Assembly: GCA_017311185.1 (NCBI GenBank)
Contig: JAESUZ010005101.1
Coordinates: 868,001 to 932,000, forward strand
Origin: Proteles cristata cristata
Taxonomy: Eukaryota > Chordata > Mammalia > Carnivora > Hyaenidae
Direction of reading: 5' to 3'
DNA length: 64,000 bases
The notes beneath the pieces were generated by a model that saw nothing but the letters and a program-made list of their open reading frames with translations, did not search any database and had not been told where the DNA came from. Of the stretch, positions 45,856 to 57,820 are shown piece by piece; position 1 is the stretch's first letter; every line of letters starts with the position of its first letter. The translations under genes were made by a program, and so were the position numbers.

Positions 45856-46494
45856 AAGGAACCATCTGCAAAATGGGAATAAGTTTCACAGTCCTGTGAT
45901 TAGTCAGTATATCATGCGGAAGACACCAGCACAGGAGGTCTCGTGAGGAAGGTGCTCTGAGAAGAAAACCAAAAGTATGAACAAAATAAAAACCACTGAA
46001 AATGAGAGGTAGAGAAACGTTTAAAAAAAAAAAAAGCCACCACAATGACCTAAAGTAAGATTTCAACTCATTTACAAAGCCTGTCCCCTAGAACGCACAT
46101 GCACACACGTATGCGTTGTGCACAATGGACAGTTCACTCAAAAGGAAGGAGATGTAAAGGCCAAAGGGAGATTTGGACCTTGACTTTCCCCATGACCTCA
46201 CATTTTCTGAATACCGAAAGAGTTGATAGACATGCAAGGTTGCCTTTTGTAGAAAGTGACTTGTACGAAAACTCGTGGCATTCTGAAAGCCTGCAGAGGG
46301 AACTTGGTAGAGCCAGTTAGGTAATGCTGGTCATGTGAGCACCAGAAATGTTTATGTGAGAGATGGGAGAGAAATGTTGGAGAAGTAGAACCATTTAGAA
46401 GATGTGGTTCACCCTGAAGACCAGCAGCTATCGTTACAGATCGTTAACTACACACCTCTCTCCTATACTTTCCTTACATGAAATATGGCTTTTT

Positions 46495-46688
46495 AAAAAA
46501 ATATTTTTTAATGTTTATTTATTTTTGAGAGCCAGCCAGAGTGTGAGTGGGGAAGGGCAGAGAGAAATCAGGCTCCAGGCTCTGAGCTGATAGCACAGAG
46601 CCCAACGTGGGGCTCGAACTCACAAACTATGAGATCATGATCTGAGCCGAAGTCAGATGCTTAACTGGCTGCGGCACCCAGGCGCCCC
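46495..46688 (-). mobile_element. felid SINE
   Basis: Antisense copy with a deletion between GAGAAATCAGG and the CTCCAGGC block; ends CACCCAGGCGCCCC. Confidence 0.84.
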
Positions 46689-46689
46689 A

Positions 46690-46958
46690 AAAGTTTATCA
46701 CTTTTAACAGCTTGATACATATATATTTTCCAACACACACATGCATGAATGTTTTCTACAAAATTGGAAACAGGCATATAGGCGGTTTTGTAGCCTGTTT
46801 TTTTATTTAAAAATATATCATGAACAACTTTTCATGTCACTAAAGATTCCTGCGTGACATTTCTAAATGAATGCATAACAGTTCATTGTGAGCATAGATC
46901 ATAATTTATTTAAGGAATTCTCATTCGAGTTACATTTATTTCCAATTATTCACCACTA
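46690..46958 (-). mobile_element. possible old LINE-1 3' UTR fragment
   Basis: An AT-rich stretch with GGAAACAGGCATATAGGCGG and ATATATCATGAACAACTTTTCATGTC resembles antisense L1M 3' UTR. Divergence is high. Confidence 0.35.
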
Positions 46959-46973
46959 GAAAACACTACTTCA

Positions 46974-47193
46974 GGGGCGCCTGGGTGGCTTAGTCGGTTG
47001 GGCGTCTGACTTTCGCTTAGGTCATGATCTCTCGGTTCGTGGGTTCGAGCCCCGCGTCGGGCTCTGTGCTGACTGCCAGCTCGGAGCCTGGAGCCTGTTT
47101 CAGTCTGTGACTCCCTCTCTCTCTGACCCTCCCCTGCTCGCACTGTCTCTCTTTCTCTCTCCTAGAAATAAATATTTAAAAAAAAAAAAAAAA
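46974..47193 (+). mobile_element. felid SINE, young type
   Basis: Close-to-consensus young copy with a 17-base A tail; perfect target GAAAACACTACTTCA at 46959-46973 and 47194-47208. Confidence 0.93.
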
Positions 47194-47737
47194 GAAAACA
47201 CTACTTCACTCAAAAAATGTATGCATTCACCTTTACTTTCATCTTGAATGATTCTGTAGCGTAAGTGCTGGACATGGAACCACAGACCCGAAGATTAGTC
47301 ACCGATTTACATAGCTGTCCAGTTGTCTTTCTGGAAGGTTTTGTGTGACATCTGTCTTTCGAGTGACATTTTAAAACACTTGTAAAGGTTGGCATCCCTG
47401 AAGTTTGCCTTAGTCCCTGAGTTAAGAACCAAAGGGTAGTTGTGTTCAAAAACGCACAAACAGGTAAGGTCAATCTTTTGTAGATGGCTTCAAGAAAAAC
47501 TCAGCCTCAAAAGATTGAATTGAAGCCATTACTATGATTGAGTCAATGAACCCAAAGATAAATTTGGTCTGGACAAATAGTATTAACTCATGAAGTTTCC
47601 TAGGGGCCACAGTGTTTAAATGAATACTTTTCTGGATAATCTTGGTCCCTTTTTGAGGCTATTCCCTTATTAATTCCCAAAGTTTCCAGCTATACCAAGA
47701 ATCCATAAGCTAGCCCCCAGAAGATATTTATATGTAT

Positions 47738-47944
47738 ATTTTCTTTTTATTTTTCGAGAGACAGAGCATGAGCGGATAAGGGGCAGAGAGAGAGAGAGAG
47801 ACAGACAGACAGAATGTGACGTAGGCTCTCGGCTCTGAGCTGTCAGCACAGAGCCCGATGCGCGGCTCAAACCTACAAGCCACGACAAGATCATGACCTG
47901 AGCCCAGGTCAGACACCCAACCTACTGAGTCACCCGGGCGCCCC
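47738..47944 (-). mobile_element. felid SINE
   Basis: Antisense copy with a small CAGA expansion (47801-47813); ends CACCCGGGCGCCCC. Confidence 0.84.
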
Positions 47945-48089
47945 TGTTTTCTTGATGAGAATACAATTATATAGAAGTATAAGATCTCCTAAAAAATAAT
48001 AATTTATTATATATAATTTCTTTTTTATTGCAAGAGGTACATGCTACTTACATTTAAATCTGACATTCTCTGTTATGTCCCTCATTAAT

Positions 48090-48320
48090 TAGTTAACTCA
48101 CTAATGCATTCATTCATTCACCCATTCATTCATGTGACAGATATTTATTTGAGCAATTACTGTGTGTCACTTGTTGTTTTACACTTGGGGGATATAGAAG
48201 ACCCTGCCCCCACCAAACTTAGGTTCTAATGATGGAAATGGATAAATGTAGTGATCAGTATATAACATAATGTCCAGTGGTGCTAAGTGCTGTGAAGAAA
48301 ATAGGGTGAGGGCTTATGGA
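48090..48320 (-). mobile_element. L2 3' end
   Basis: CATTCATTCATTCACCCATTCATTCATG tail, then TGTGTGTCACTTG...GGGGGATATAGAAGACCCTG and GGTGCTAAGTGCTGTGAAGAAAATAGGG are standard antisense L2 3' UTR. Confidence 0.65.
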
Positions 48321-48364
48321 AATGCAAGTCATTTTCGGAGCAAACATGAATAGTTCGAGTCACA

Positions 48365-48540
48365 GCAGGGTTCCAATGCCTATTTTCCCACCTCCTAACC
48401 AGCTTTTACTTCTCTGGGCCTCAATTTCCTTGTCTGTTGATTAAAAGATAATATTCTATTTTGTAGGATTGTTATGAGGATCGAATAAGATTATGTAGAA
48501 ATTGCTTATCATATAGGTGTTTGATAAATACTGATTCCTC
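48365..48540 (+). mobile_element. MIR
   Basis: TACTTCTCTGGGCCTCAATTTCCTTGTCTG and AGGATTGTTATGAGGATCGAATAAGATTATG are MIR landmarks. Confidence 0.65.
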
Positions 48541-48675
48541 TTTCCTCCCGTCTTTTGGGAAAGGTAAAATGACTTGGTGTAAATAGACGAATTCTCACTG
48601 GAGATGGAGAAACTGGCAAATTCTTTATTCCATATTTAAGGAAGGGGTAGGTAAAATTTTTTAAAAGGTATTTTA

Positions 48676-48845
48676 GGGGCGCCTGGGTGGCTCAGGCAGT
48701 TAGGTGTCCAACTCTTAATTCTGGCTCAGGTCATGATCTCGCACTTTGTAAGTTCAAGTTCCTGCTTGGGACTCTCTCTCTCCCTTTCTCTCCATCCCTC
48801 CCCTGCTAGTGTTCTCTCTGTCTATCACAAAATAAATAAATACAC
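48676..48845 (+). mobile_element. felid SINE, internally deleted
   Basis: GGGGCGCCTGGGTGGCTCAGG head; the GGGCTCTGTGCTGACAGC block is lost between AAGTTCCTGC and TTGGGACTC. Confidence 0.83.
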
Positions 48846-51197
48846 TTCAAGAAAAGATGTTTTCTTTTCTCTGAGAAGAATTAAATACCAACTGCTTCTT
48901 GGTAGAGAAGGGCAGTGTGAGCCTTCGCATCATTAGATGATCTTTAACATCCCTTTCAGGGCTCATGTCACTTTTTCCTTTTGTAAATTCCTCCCCTACT
49001 CCATCCACTTACAAGGATGAGTACCCAGCTCTAGACTCCCCTTGAGAAGAAATTTGGGTCCCAAGCCTGTTAAAAATGATAGCGACATGACTATGAATTT
49101 TTTCAAAATTCCCTTTTACTGAGAAGTAGAAAGATCAACTGTACAATTCATCTTCATCAACTGGGGAAGACCAATATGCACTGGGAGAAACTGAGAAGAC
49201 AGTGGTATGTTTCTTATCCTGCCAGAAGGAAAGAGAAACACAATGTGCTCACTAATAATTATTTTAACACATTAATTCTTACACTTATTGACGCTTGCTA
49301 TGCCCTTTGTGTGCATATAATTACATACTGTACTATATATTCACATGCATGTAATTCACATGCATATAATTGTATATCATTATATTATAGTATTATAATT
49401 CTATAAGTCTTGTAGAAACCCTGGTGTAATGCTGTTAGCTGCTTGCTGCTGCTCACGGCCAGCCGCTTGCGTGCCGAAATAAGTTTTCTCCATGGCCTTG
49501 CCGTGGAATCTGTTGAGATTGTTTTTTCCATGTGCCGTAATGTGTTTAGTTTCCCCTCAGCTGGATGAGCGGATTAACTTTCAAGAGAGATGGACCGTCT
49601 CCACTCTAAACACAACTAGAGGTAGCTTTCCAGCCTCTGAAAATCCTGTGGTGGCATCTCTTCATTACAGCTCAAATAACCAACCCTTTTATGGGCTTGT
49701 TGCTATTAGAGTGGGCCAACGCTGACTCGATTTTTCTCCGAAACTAGCTGTGAACCAAGATGCATTTTCAAACTCAGAAGTCTAACTTTTTCCACATCTC
49801 CGCATTATCAAACCTAGAAACACTCTGCTTAAAACACTGCCCAGGCTTCAGGAACTTCATCAACTCGATGCTATAATGCATGAACCTTGATTATCAGATG
49901 GAGGGGATGGATGTTGGGAGGGGACCTCTCTTGTTTTGGTATAACAAGAACATTTGTCTTCACATCTGGCCCTTCAAACCAATGCGTGAGGCCACTCCTC
50001 AGTGCCACGCATCTTGTGCTGCAGACGCCTCCGTGGGGTCCCCGCTCTCTTCATTCTCTGGGAAGACAGAGACGCTGCCTTGATGGTCAGCCTTGGGCCC
50101 TAGTCTCTGCTATTAATGAAATTTGAATTTTGGCTACAAAGAAGAAAGCTCTGATTGGCCCCCATACAGTTCATGCTGGCTGACATGTTTTGTTTGATGT
50201 CAAGACTCCCAGGGAGCCCCAGTTTGAACAACTGCTGTGTTTCCTACTGCGGTGTTTCCAGCTGTGGTGCTGTGTTCTTCCTCTTTCCCTCCCCTCCCCT
50301 GGGGGCCTCAAGAGGCTCCAGATGAAATACGAGTGTGTGTGCATGTTGGTGGGAGTGGAGTCATCGTATACATCTCATTGCCCAAATCCACCGATCTGAT
50401 ACCTACCGTGTTTCCCACACCACACGCTAGAAGATTACGTCCATGAAAGGAACCCTTTGATTTATGGTCCCTCTTTCTCACAGCGTCATCATCCATCCTC
50501 AAAGATGATCTGTGGTACCCTCTACTCCAAAGTCTGGTCAACTTGGTCTTTAATAGTCACTTTCTAATGAGCCTCCAGTGAGCCCTTCTCCCTACCAGAG
50601 GCTGGCTCCATTTGCTCTCCTGCTGGGAAGAAAGGAAGAGGTTAAGATTCTAAAGCATCTACTCTGTGTGAGGTATCAGACACTTTCACACATATCTCTC
50701 ATCCTCACACGATTCCAAGTCATCGGCAGAGTAAGGAAGCCATCCGAGACCTGTTGGGTCAGTTGGATGACATCACGATGTAGATACTAAGACTTCAAAC
50801 TCATTAGACCAAGTAATATTGGAAATAGAGGTGATTGTGCAGACAGTTTAGACAAACAAACAACTAGGAGGAGCAACCCACAAATGGTCCTAATTGATCT
50901 ATTTTATATCTGACAGAGGCAGGAGAGGCACAAGAAATTGGCTTTAGGTGTTCAATATAGGTTCGATTTCTTTGGAGATAGAAGGAAGTGGAAAATACAT
51001 GTTTGAAACTTTAAAAATATACCTAGAAAATGATCCCATTTCAACATGGTCTTGCTATTGAATCCAAAGATGGAAAGCATGTCATTCACAGGTAATTTAC
51101 CAATTTACAAGTAAGACTTTCAACAAGTGTAAGGAAGTTGGATAAATAAAGGGGGGTGCCAGAGAGAAAATGAGATTTTTTTAAATCTTTGAGCATT
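48846..51197. other. SINE-free 2.35-kb stretch of intron 1
   Basis: Apart from a weak MIR at 50640 and a TATA-rich patch at 49300-49400, I see no repeat or gene. It is one of the longest SINE-free stretches in the intron. Confidence 0.45.
50640..50820 (-). mobile_element. MIR fragment, diverged
   Basis: AAGCATCTACTCTGTGTGAGGTATCAGACACTTTCACA followed by a CTCATCCTCACA stretch fits antisense MIR; the rest is weak. Confidence 0.45.
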
Positions 51198-51210
51198 GAA
51201 TTTAGGATTT

Positions 51211-52840
51211 ATTCTTTTTTTTCTTTTATACTTTATCATCAAGTTGGTTTCCATATAGCACCCAGTGCTCATCCCAACAAGTGCCGTCCTCCATGTCCAT
51301 CACTCCGTTTTCTCTCTCCCCCACCCCCATCAGCCCTCAGTTTGTTCTCAGTATTCAAGAGTTTCTCACAGCTTGCCTCCCTCCCTCTCCCCAACTATTT
51401 TTTCCCCTTCCCCTCTCCCATGGTCCTCTGTTAAGTTTCTTCTGTTCCACTTATAAGTGCAGACATATGGTATCTGTCCTTCTCTGCCTGACTTATTTCA
51501 CTCAGCATAACACCCTCGAGTTCCATCCACATTGCTACAGATGGCCAGATTTCATTCTTTCTCACTGCCATGTAGTATTCCATTGTATAGATAAACCACA
51601 TATTCTTGATCCATTTGTTCACTGATGGACATTTAGGCTCTTTCCATGATTTGGCTATTGTTGAGAGTGCTGCTGTGAACATTGGGGTACATGTGCCCCC
51701 TATGCATCAGCACTCCTGTATCCCTTGGGTAAATTCCTAGCAGTGCTATTGCTGGCTAATTTTTTGAGGAACCTCCACATTGTTTTCCAGAGGGGTTGTA
51801 CCAGCTTACATTCCCACCAAGAGTGTAGGAGGGTGTCCATTTCTCCACATCCTCACCAGCATTTATAGTCTTCTGATTTGTTCATTTTAGCCACTGTGAC
51901 CGGCATGAGGTGGCATCTCAGTGTGGTTTTGATTTGTATTTCCCTGATGAGGAGCGATGCTGAGCATCGTTTCATGTGTCTGTTGGCCATCTGGATGTCC
52001 TCTTTGGAGAAGTGTCTGTTCATGTCTTCTGCCCATTTCTTCACTGGATCATTTGTTTTTCGAGTGTGGAGTTTGGGGAGTTCCTTATAGATTTTGGATA
52101 CTAGCCCTTTATCTGATATGTCATTTGCAACTCTCTTTCCCATTCCATCAGTTGCCTATTAGTTTTGTTGATTGTTTCCTTTGCCGTGCAGAAGCTTTTT
52201 ATCTTAATGAGGTCCAAAAACGGTTCATTTTTGCTCCTGATTCCCTTGCTTTTGGGGATGTGTCACATAAGAAATTGCTGCGGTTGAGATCAAGGAGGTT
52301 GTTTCCTGCTTTCTCCTCTAGGGTTTTGATAATTTCCTGTCTCACATTCAGGTCCTTCATCCATTTTGAGTTTGTTTTTGTGTATGGTGCAAGAAAGTGG
52401 TCCAGTTTCATTCCTTTGCACGTTGCTGTCCAGGTCTCCCAGTACCATTTGCTGAAGAGACTGTCTTTTTTCCATTGGATACTCTTTCCTGCTTTGTCAA
52501 AGATTAGTTGGCCATACATTTGTGGGTCCAGTTCTGAGTTCTCTATTCTGTTCCATTGGTCTATGTGTCTGTTTTTGTGCTGATACCATACTGTCTTGCT
52601 GATGACAGCTTTGTAGTAGAGGCTAAAGTCTGGGATTGTGATGCCTCCCATTTTGGTTTTCTTCTTCAATATTACTTCGGCTGTTCGGGGTCTTTTGTGG
52701 TTCCATACAAATTTTAGGATAGTTTGTTCTAGCTTTGAGAAGAATGCCGGTGCAATTTTGATTGGGATTGCATTGAATGTGTAGTTTGCTTTGGGTAGTA
52801 ACAACAGTTTAGCAGAATTTATTCTTCCAATCCATGAGCA
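51211..52840 (-). mobile_element. 5'-truncated LINE-1, antisense to DOCK8
   Basis: About 1.63 kb of L1 3' end is inserted with the direct repeat GAATTTAGGATTT at 51198-51210 and 52841-52853. The minus strand reads the ORF2 C-terminal part: 52840-52199 holds the segment with FVWNHKRPR and [15 protein letters not shown], 52143-51853 holds [13 protein letters not shown] and [24 protein letters not shown], and 51682-51431 holds the terminal WMELEGVMLSE part. These lie in different frames, so at least two frameshifts have broken the ORF. The 3' UTR and an oligo(T)-rich tail lie at 51211-51300. Endonuclease and reverse transcriptase parts are missing, so it cannot move by itself. Confidence 0.88.
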
Positions 52841-53515
52841 GAATTTAGGATTTCTTAATTGACGTTGAAGATCATTTGAGAATAGTGAGTATTTAAAAAG
52901 TTTTAAGTGACTTGAATGTTTTCCTTGTGACACTTAGTAAAAATATTTTCACATAGCCACAATAGAATAGAATTCTGAATAAATTGTTATTCACACCTGA
53001 AGTACAGAAAGAAGTGTGTTTCCTTGTTTATCATACTATTAACTTGAATTTGCTGTTTGTTTTTTAACATCTCTTGGAAGTCCACTGGAAAAACAGATTA
53101 TGAGCTGTTATTTTATATCTTTCACTGCTCCCACATTTGGTAAATTAGCCAAATATAGTAAGTTAATGAGCCTGCAGAGTTTACTTCCATTTGCTAATTT
53201 TTTAACCAAAAGGACACTTCCAACAAAAAATCTTTTATGGTGTCTATTTGCCATTTGTAAGATAGTCAATCTAGCTTTATGGCAGAGAAATCTTTGTTTT
53301 AAAAATGTAGCAGTCTCTGGGGGAATAAATATCTTCAGTTTAAGTTCTCTTGATAGTATTATCATTTATAAATAAAGCAAAATATTTCTAATTCCCTTCC
53401 ATTGTCCCTATGTAAATTATATTAAAACATTCTTTTCTGACCTTCTCAAATGAAAAAAGAAGTGAAGTTGAGTAAAAAGCTGTATAGACTTTGTGGTAAA
53501 ACTTTAATACCTTCA

Positions 53516-53711
53516 GGGGCGGCCTGGGTGGCTCACTGGGTTGAGCATCCAAGTTTGGCTCAGGTCAGGATCATACGGTTCGTGGGTTCGAGCCCCAAGT
53601 CGGGCTTTTTGCTGAAAGCGCTGAGCCTGCTTCAGTCTCCATCTCTCTCTGCCCTCCCCCATTCATGCGCATGCTGTCTTTCTCAAAAACAAATGTTAAA
53701 ACAACTAAAAA
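53516..53711 (+). mobile_element. felid SINE
   Basis: GGGGCGGCCTGGGTGGCTCACTGGG head, shortened CT middle, AAACAAATGTTAAAACAACTAAA tail. Confidence 0.83.
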
Positions 53712-53924
53712 TACTTTTAGAAAAGGAAGCGTCCATTTGGTTCAGAGCAGATTCTGGTAGTCTTGTGGGGTGAAGTGCCTCATTTGAAACCTCAACACTG
53801 GAGTGTTGTGTACATCCACACTCAGGCTTGACCTTGGGATTGTGTCCCCGAAGCCTCAGAAGGGAAGGGACTCCTCAGTTGTTTGGCTATTTTTCCTATA
53901 TTCTCCTTGGCATGCACCTTTTAA

Positions 53925-54136
53925 GTTTATTTAAAGAGAGAGAAGCTTATTATTTAAGAGACAGAGATAGCATGGTAGGGGAGGGGTAGAGAGAGGGGGA
54001 GAGACAGAGAAAAAGAGAATCCCAGGCAGGCTCCACCCTGTCAGCACAGAGCCTGACATGGGGCTCGAACTCATGAACCATGAGATCGTAGCCTGAACCA
54101 CAACCACTTAACCGATTGAGCCACCCAGGTGCCCCG
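53925..54136 (-). mobile_element. felid SINE
   Basis: Antisense copy; target TGCACCTTTTA at 53913-53923 and 54140-54150. Confidence 0.84.
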
Positions 54137-54150
54137 GTGTGCACCTTTTA

Positions 54151-55284
54151 AACAAAACATTCACACTGCCTTGTTCTTCGGTCTCCAACCTTGAATGTTC
54201 TATCATCACGTGGACTGACTCATTACCAGAGTTATTTGGTCAACTTCCCATTTCTTCTTTCAAAGAAACACCATTCACCTATGTCAAGTGCTCTCTTTGT
54301 CTCTTTCTTTTTTTCTTTTATCTGATTCAGTTACCAGCACCTGAAGAAAACTGGGATGTAAGCGATGTTGCCTTTAGATGCCCCCACACACCTTCCCCTC
54401 CCTCCCTCCACGGCTCCACCCATTTATAGCATGTTCTCAGATTTTCATCCAGACTTGGTCTCCAAGGGTTCTAACTGTCCCTTTCTTCTCCTCCCCCAAC
54501 CCCCTTCAAAACCGGCCTTCGGCTGATGGATCCTTCAACAAGAATTGGTTTGGGCTGCTAAGGACTTAGTGTGTTATTGCTCATAGAGTCAGTTGATTTT
54601 TACTGAGATAATGTGAGTAAATGCAGAGTGCTACTTGAGGAAACAACTGTCGCTGGGAAACAGGGACTTTCCACAAACATAATAACCTAAATAGATGGGC
54701 ATTTGTGAGCTAATATCGTTACCTCATTCTGGGTGACAGATTTAGGTGCAGGCAACCCTGACTGATGGCTTCTGGGAGGAAGATGACACGGAGCAGGGAG
54801 GCCACAGTCTCCGCGGTTGAACTGAGTGCCCCATCTTCTCATCTCTCTTTGTGCCTGGTTGTCTTTGTAACTGTTTTTTCTGCTGTAAACACTTCCCTTA
54901 CCTGAGACCTCATGGGTGGGATGACGGAACAGGCCAAGTAATGGCAAGCTTTCAAGTCCAGAGGTAGCCCTATGGCGCGACTTTAGGGGACAGAACTTCT
55001 TTCACCAGAGCGTTCATGGTGTCCCAAATGTGCCCTCGTGAGTTCTCCTCTCCGACAGTAAACTCTAAACCAGTACAAAGAGAAGTCTCCACCCTACCTC
55101 TGGCCTGCCTCTGACCACAGCCTGTTCTTTCTAAAGGTAAAAGAAAGAGAAAAGTCTGTAAGGTTTTCTTTACTGTCAGCTCCGATCTGACAGCACCAGT
55201 AAGTTTTCCTTCAAAACTTTAAATGTCTTATAGCCAACCTTTCTTAGAGTGTATCATGTTTTCCGTGCTAATTTTGGCTTTTTA
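54151..55284. other. unassigned 1.1-kb stretch of intron 1
   Basis: No recognisable repeat or gene. A CCCCCACACACCTTCCCCTCCCTCC patch at about 54380 is pyrimidine-rich. Confidence 0.4.
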
Positions 55285-55300
55285 AAGAATATCCTACTAC

Positions 55301-55497
55301 TTTTTTTAAAGTTTATTTCTTTTGAGAGAGAGAGAGAATGAGAATGAACTGGGGAGGGACAAAGAGGGGACACAGAGGGGAAAGCAGGCTCTGTGATGAC
55401 AGCAGAGAGCCGGACGTGGGACTCGAATTCATGAACCGCAAGATCATGACCTGAGCCTGAGTTGGATACTTAACCAACTGAGCCACCCAGGCACCCC
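55301..55497 (-). mobile_element. felid SINE
   Basis: Antisense copy; target AGAATATCCTACTACT (left) and AGAATATGCTCATCAC (right). Confidence 0.85.
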
Positions 55498-56196
55498 GAG
55501 AATATGCTCATCACTTTAAATTGAAGCATCAAGGCATTCGTAGCACCCTGAAAGCTCTTATGAAGGTGTCCTTGGCCAGGAGCACCTCTCCCTTATTTTG
55601 GAACACGGGCTGTGTAAGGAGGAGCCACATCTTGGGGCCATTGGAACTGCCTGACAGTATTCCCCACACTAAGGGTCTTTTAAATGACACATGTCCCGGA
55701 CAAGCAAGCATTCACCATCTCCCTAGGAGCATGTGGGGCTGTGGATGTGAGGGCAAGACAGGGCTGAGCTGTTTATTATTAAATTGACAGGAAACAGCCA
55801 AGGCTTCATGTGCTGCTGCTTTGGGTCAGGCAAAAGAGGATAAATTAATTGCTTTATAGAAATTCCTTTCTGCGTTCTTTAGGAAAAAAATTTTCCATGT
55901 GCGCTAAATGATCAGACTGGGCAGTTTGGGGCTCAACAACTTTGACATTGTCCCTTGAAGGAATGAAACTGTTAAAGCAACTGATGACCTCTGAGAAAGG
56001 GCCATTTATACAAATCTACGTACTCTGCAGAAAATAGTCGCAGTAGGCTCATCAACAGGCCCTGCGATACCACGTAACACTGGGTTTTTCATTGCTTGGG
56101 ATTCTCCCTTTTTTTTTCTTTAATGCTTCCCCATGTTTTAGGAGTAAGATTTACTCATCTGGCACAGCTGCTGCTCCTTTTCTTTTTAATTAATTA

Positions 56197-56393
56197 ATTA
56201 TTATTTTTTTAAAATTTATTTTTTGAGAGAGAGAGAGAGCGTGAGCAGGGGAGGCGCAGAGAGAGGAAGACACAATCTGAAGCAGGCTCCAGGCTCTGAG
56301 CCGTCAGCACAGGGGGGGCTCCAACCCATGAACGTGAGATCATGACCTGAGCCCAAGTCGGATGCCTAACCAACTGAGCCACTTAGGTGCCCC
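56197..56393 (-). mobile_element. felid SINE
   Basis: Antisense copy with loss of AGAGCCCGACG before the GGGGGGCTCC part; target CTTTTTAAT on both sides. Confidence 0.84.
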
Positions 56394-56463
56394 TCTTTTT
56401 AATCCCAAAGTTATCCCAGGACTGTCATTTGGGAACAAACAACATTTAAAGGGTCCAAAGGGG

Positions 56464-56560
56464 AAGAAAACCAAAAAAATAAAAAAACAAGAACCAAAAA
56501 ACCCCACAAGAAAAAACACAACAAAACAAAAAAAACCCAAAACCCAAAAACAAAACCACT
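56464..56560. repeat. A-rich low-complexity sequence
   Basis: Irregular AAAC/AACC/AAAAC units in almost 100 bases. Confidence 0.8.
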
Positions 56561-56569
56561 GAGAGCAGT

Positions 56570-56960
56570 TGGCGACGAGGGTTGGCAGGATGTGTATAAT
56601 TCCAGGGAGGGACTTCCAGAAGGATGGAGGAGGTCAGCAGTGTCTGATGCAACGAAAGGGCAAGTTAGAACAGGGCAGGAAAGAAGTCGGTGGCTGCCCA
56701 GCAAACGGTGACAGGGTCAAGGACAGCTTCTGCAGCGGGGCGAGTGTGGAAGCCAGAGAACCCTGGTGTAGGCAGAGCGAGGGAGTAGACGGGAAGTGGA
56801 GGCTCAGTGGTCATGGGAAGTGGGAGAGGAGGTTGGTGATGAAGGTCTTCTCAGCTGGGACCGAATCGAGGGGGAGGTGGGGGGTTCCTCGGACATTGCA
56901 AGGAGTCGGGGAATGGAGGGTGCTGGGCAGGACGAGTCACCATACACTCCAGGCAGAAAG
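56570..56960 (-). mobile_element. possible old L2-like piece
   Basis: GTGTCTGATGCAACGAAAGGGCAAGTTAGAAC and GCGAGTGTGGAAGCCAGAGAACC resemble the antisense coding part of L2-type LINEs. The purine-rich composition leaves doubt. Confidence 0.35.
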
Positions 56961-57419
56961 AGCTGGAATAAAAGCCCGAATGGAATTTCTGTTCCAGGTC
57001 CCTTCTCTGCCTTCCCCACCCCACATCCTAGAAAAATACTTGGTGCACTAACAGCCGTTGGACTCCGAAGGGCTCCACTCTTATTGTGCTCGAGAATTTG
57101 TTCCCCAGTAAAACATGAAGAGACAAAACTGTACACAAAAAATAAAATGATGTTGGATGAAAACTCACCCTTCAGCGGTTGCCCTTAAATCTTTTGCCCA
57201 TTGCTCCGATGGGTATTTGGATTATGTTCGGGCCAGTTTCCAAGACTCCTTACCCCTAGGGGGATTAATGATCTTGGAGCTGAGTTTGGAGTCTCAAAAA
57301 CGAGCCACAGCCCGTTCCTTTCAGTAGGCGGGGTGAAGTTTAATACCCTTCTCCAGAAAGCTTTCACACCCAAAGCTTTCCATTGCTAAGCTGCTGGAAG
57401 AGGAAAATGCCAGAAGTTT

Positions 57420-57600
57420 AACTCCTATAGCAGCTTTCTTGTGCAAGTTACTTAGCCTTTCTGGCTCTCAGTTTTCTAATTTGTGAAGCAAAGGAAATAC
57501 TACCTACTTGGTGGGGTTGTTTCGAGGATTAAGTGAACCAAAGAAAACGGCCCCTCCCAGACAGTATGCGCTTATTGTGAGCTTACGTGGTTACTTGTAG
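57420..57600 (+). mobile_element. MIR
   Basis: GTGCAAGTTACTTAGCCTTTCTGGCTCTCAGTTTTC and GGGGTTGTTTCGAGGATTAAGTGA are clear sense MIR landmarks. Confidence 0.7.
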
Positions 57601-57820
57601 TAAAAGTAACTACAGTAGTAGACTCTTCGGGGTTGTATGGATTCCACACGCTCTCAGGTTACTTCTGTTGATGGTGGTTTATTTTAAGGGGGCATCTCAC
57701 ACTAAGAACTGACGCCTACTTAGCCAGCACATTGGGTGTGCAGATCCAAGGGCATTTCTTCTCTCTTTTCCTTACCAACATTTACAAACTGCAGATTTCA
57801 CATAAAAATCCAGATTTCCA

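Noticed and set aside
52199..52933. 244-codon minus-strand frame with reverse-transcriptase-element likeness
   Set aside because: It is the C-terminal part of L1 ORF2 fused by chance to about 30 codons of flanking sequence, broken downstream by frameshifts; kept only as part of the L1.
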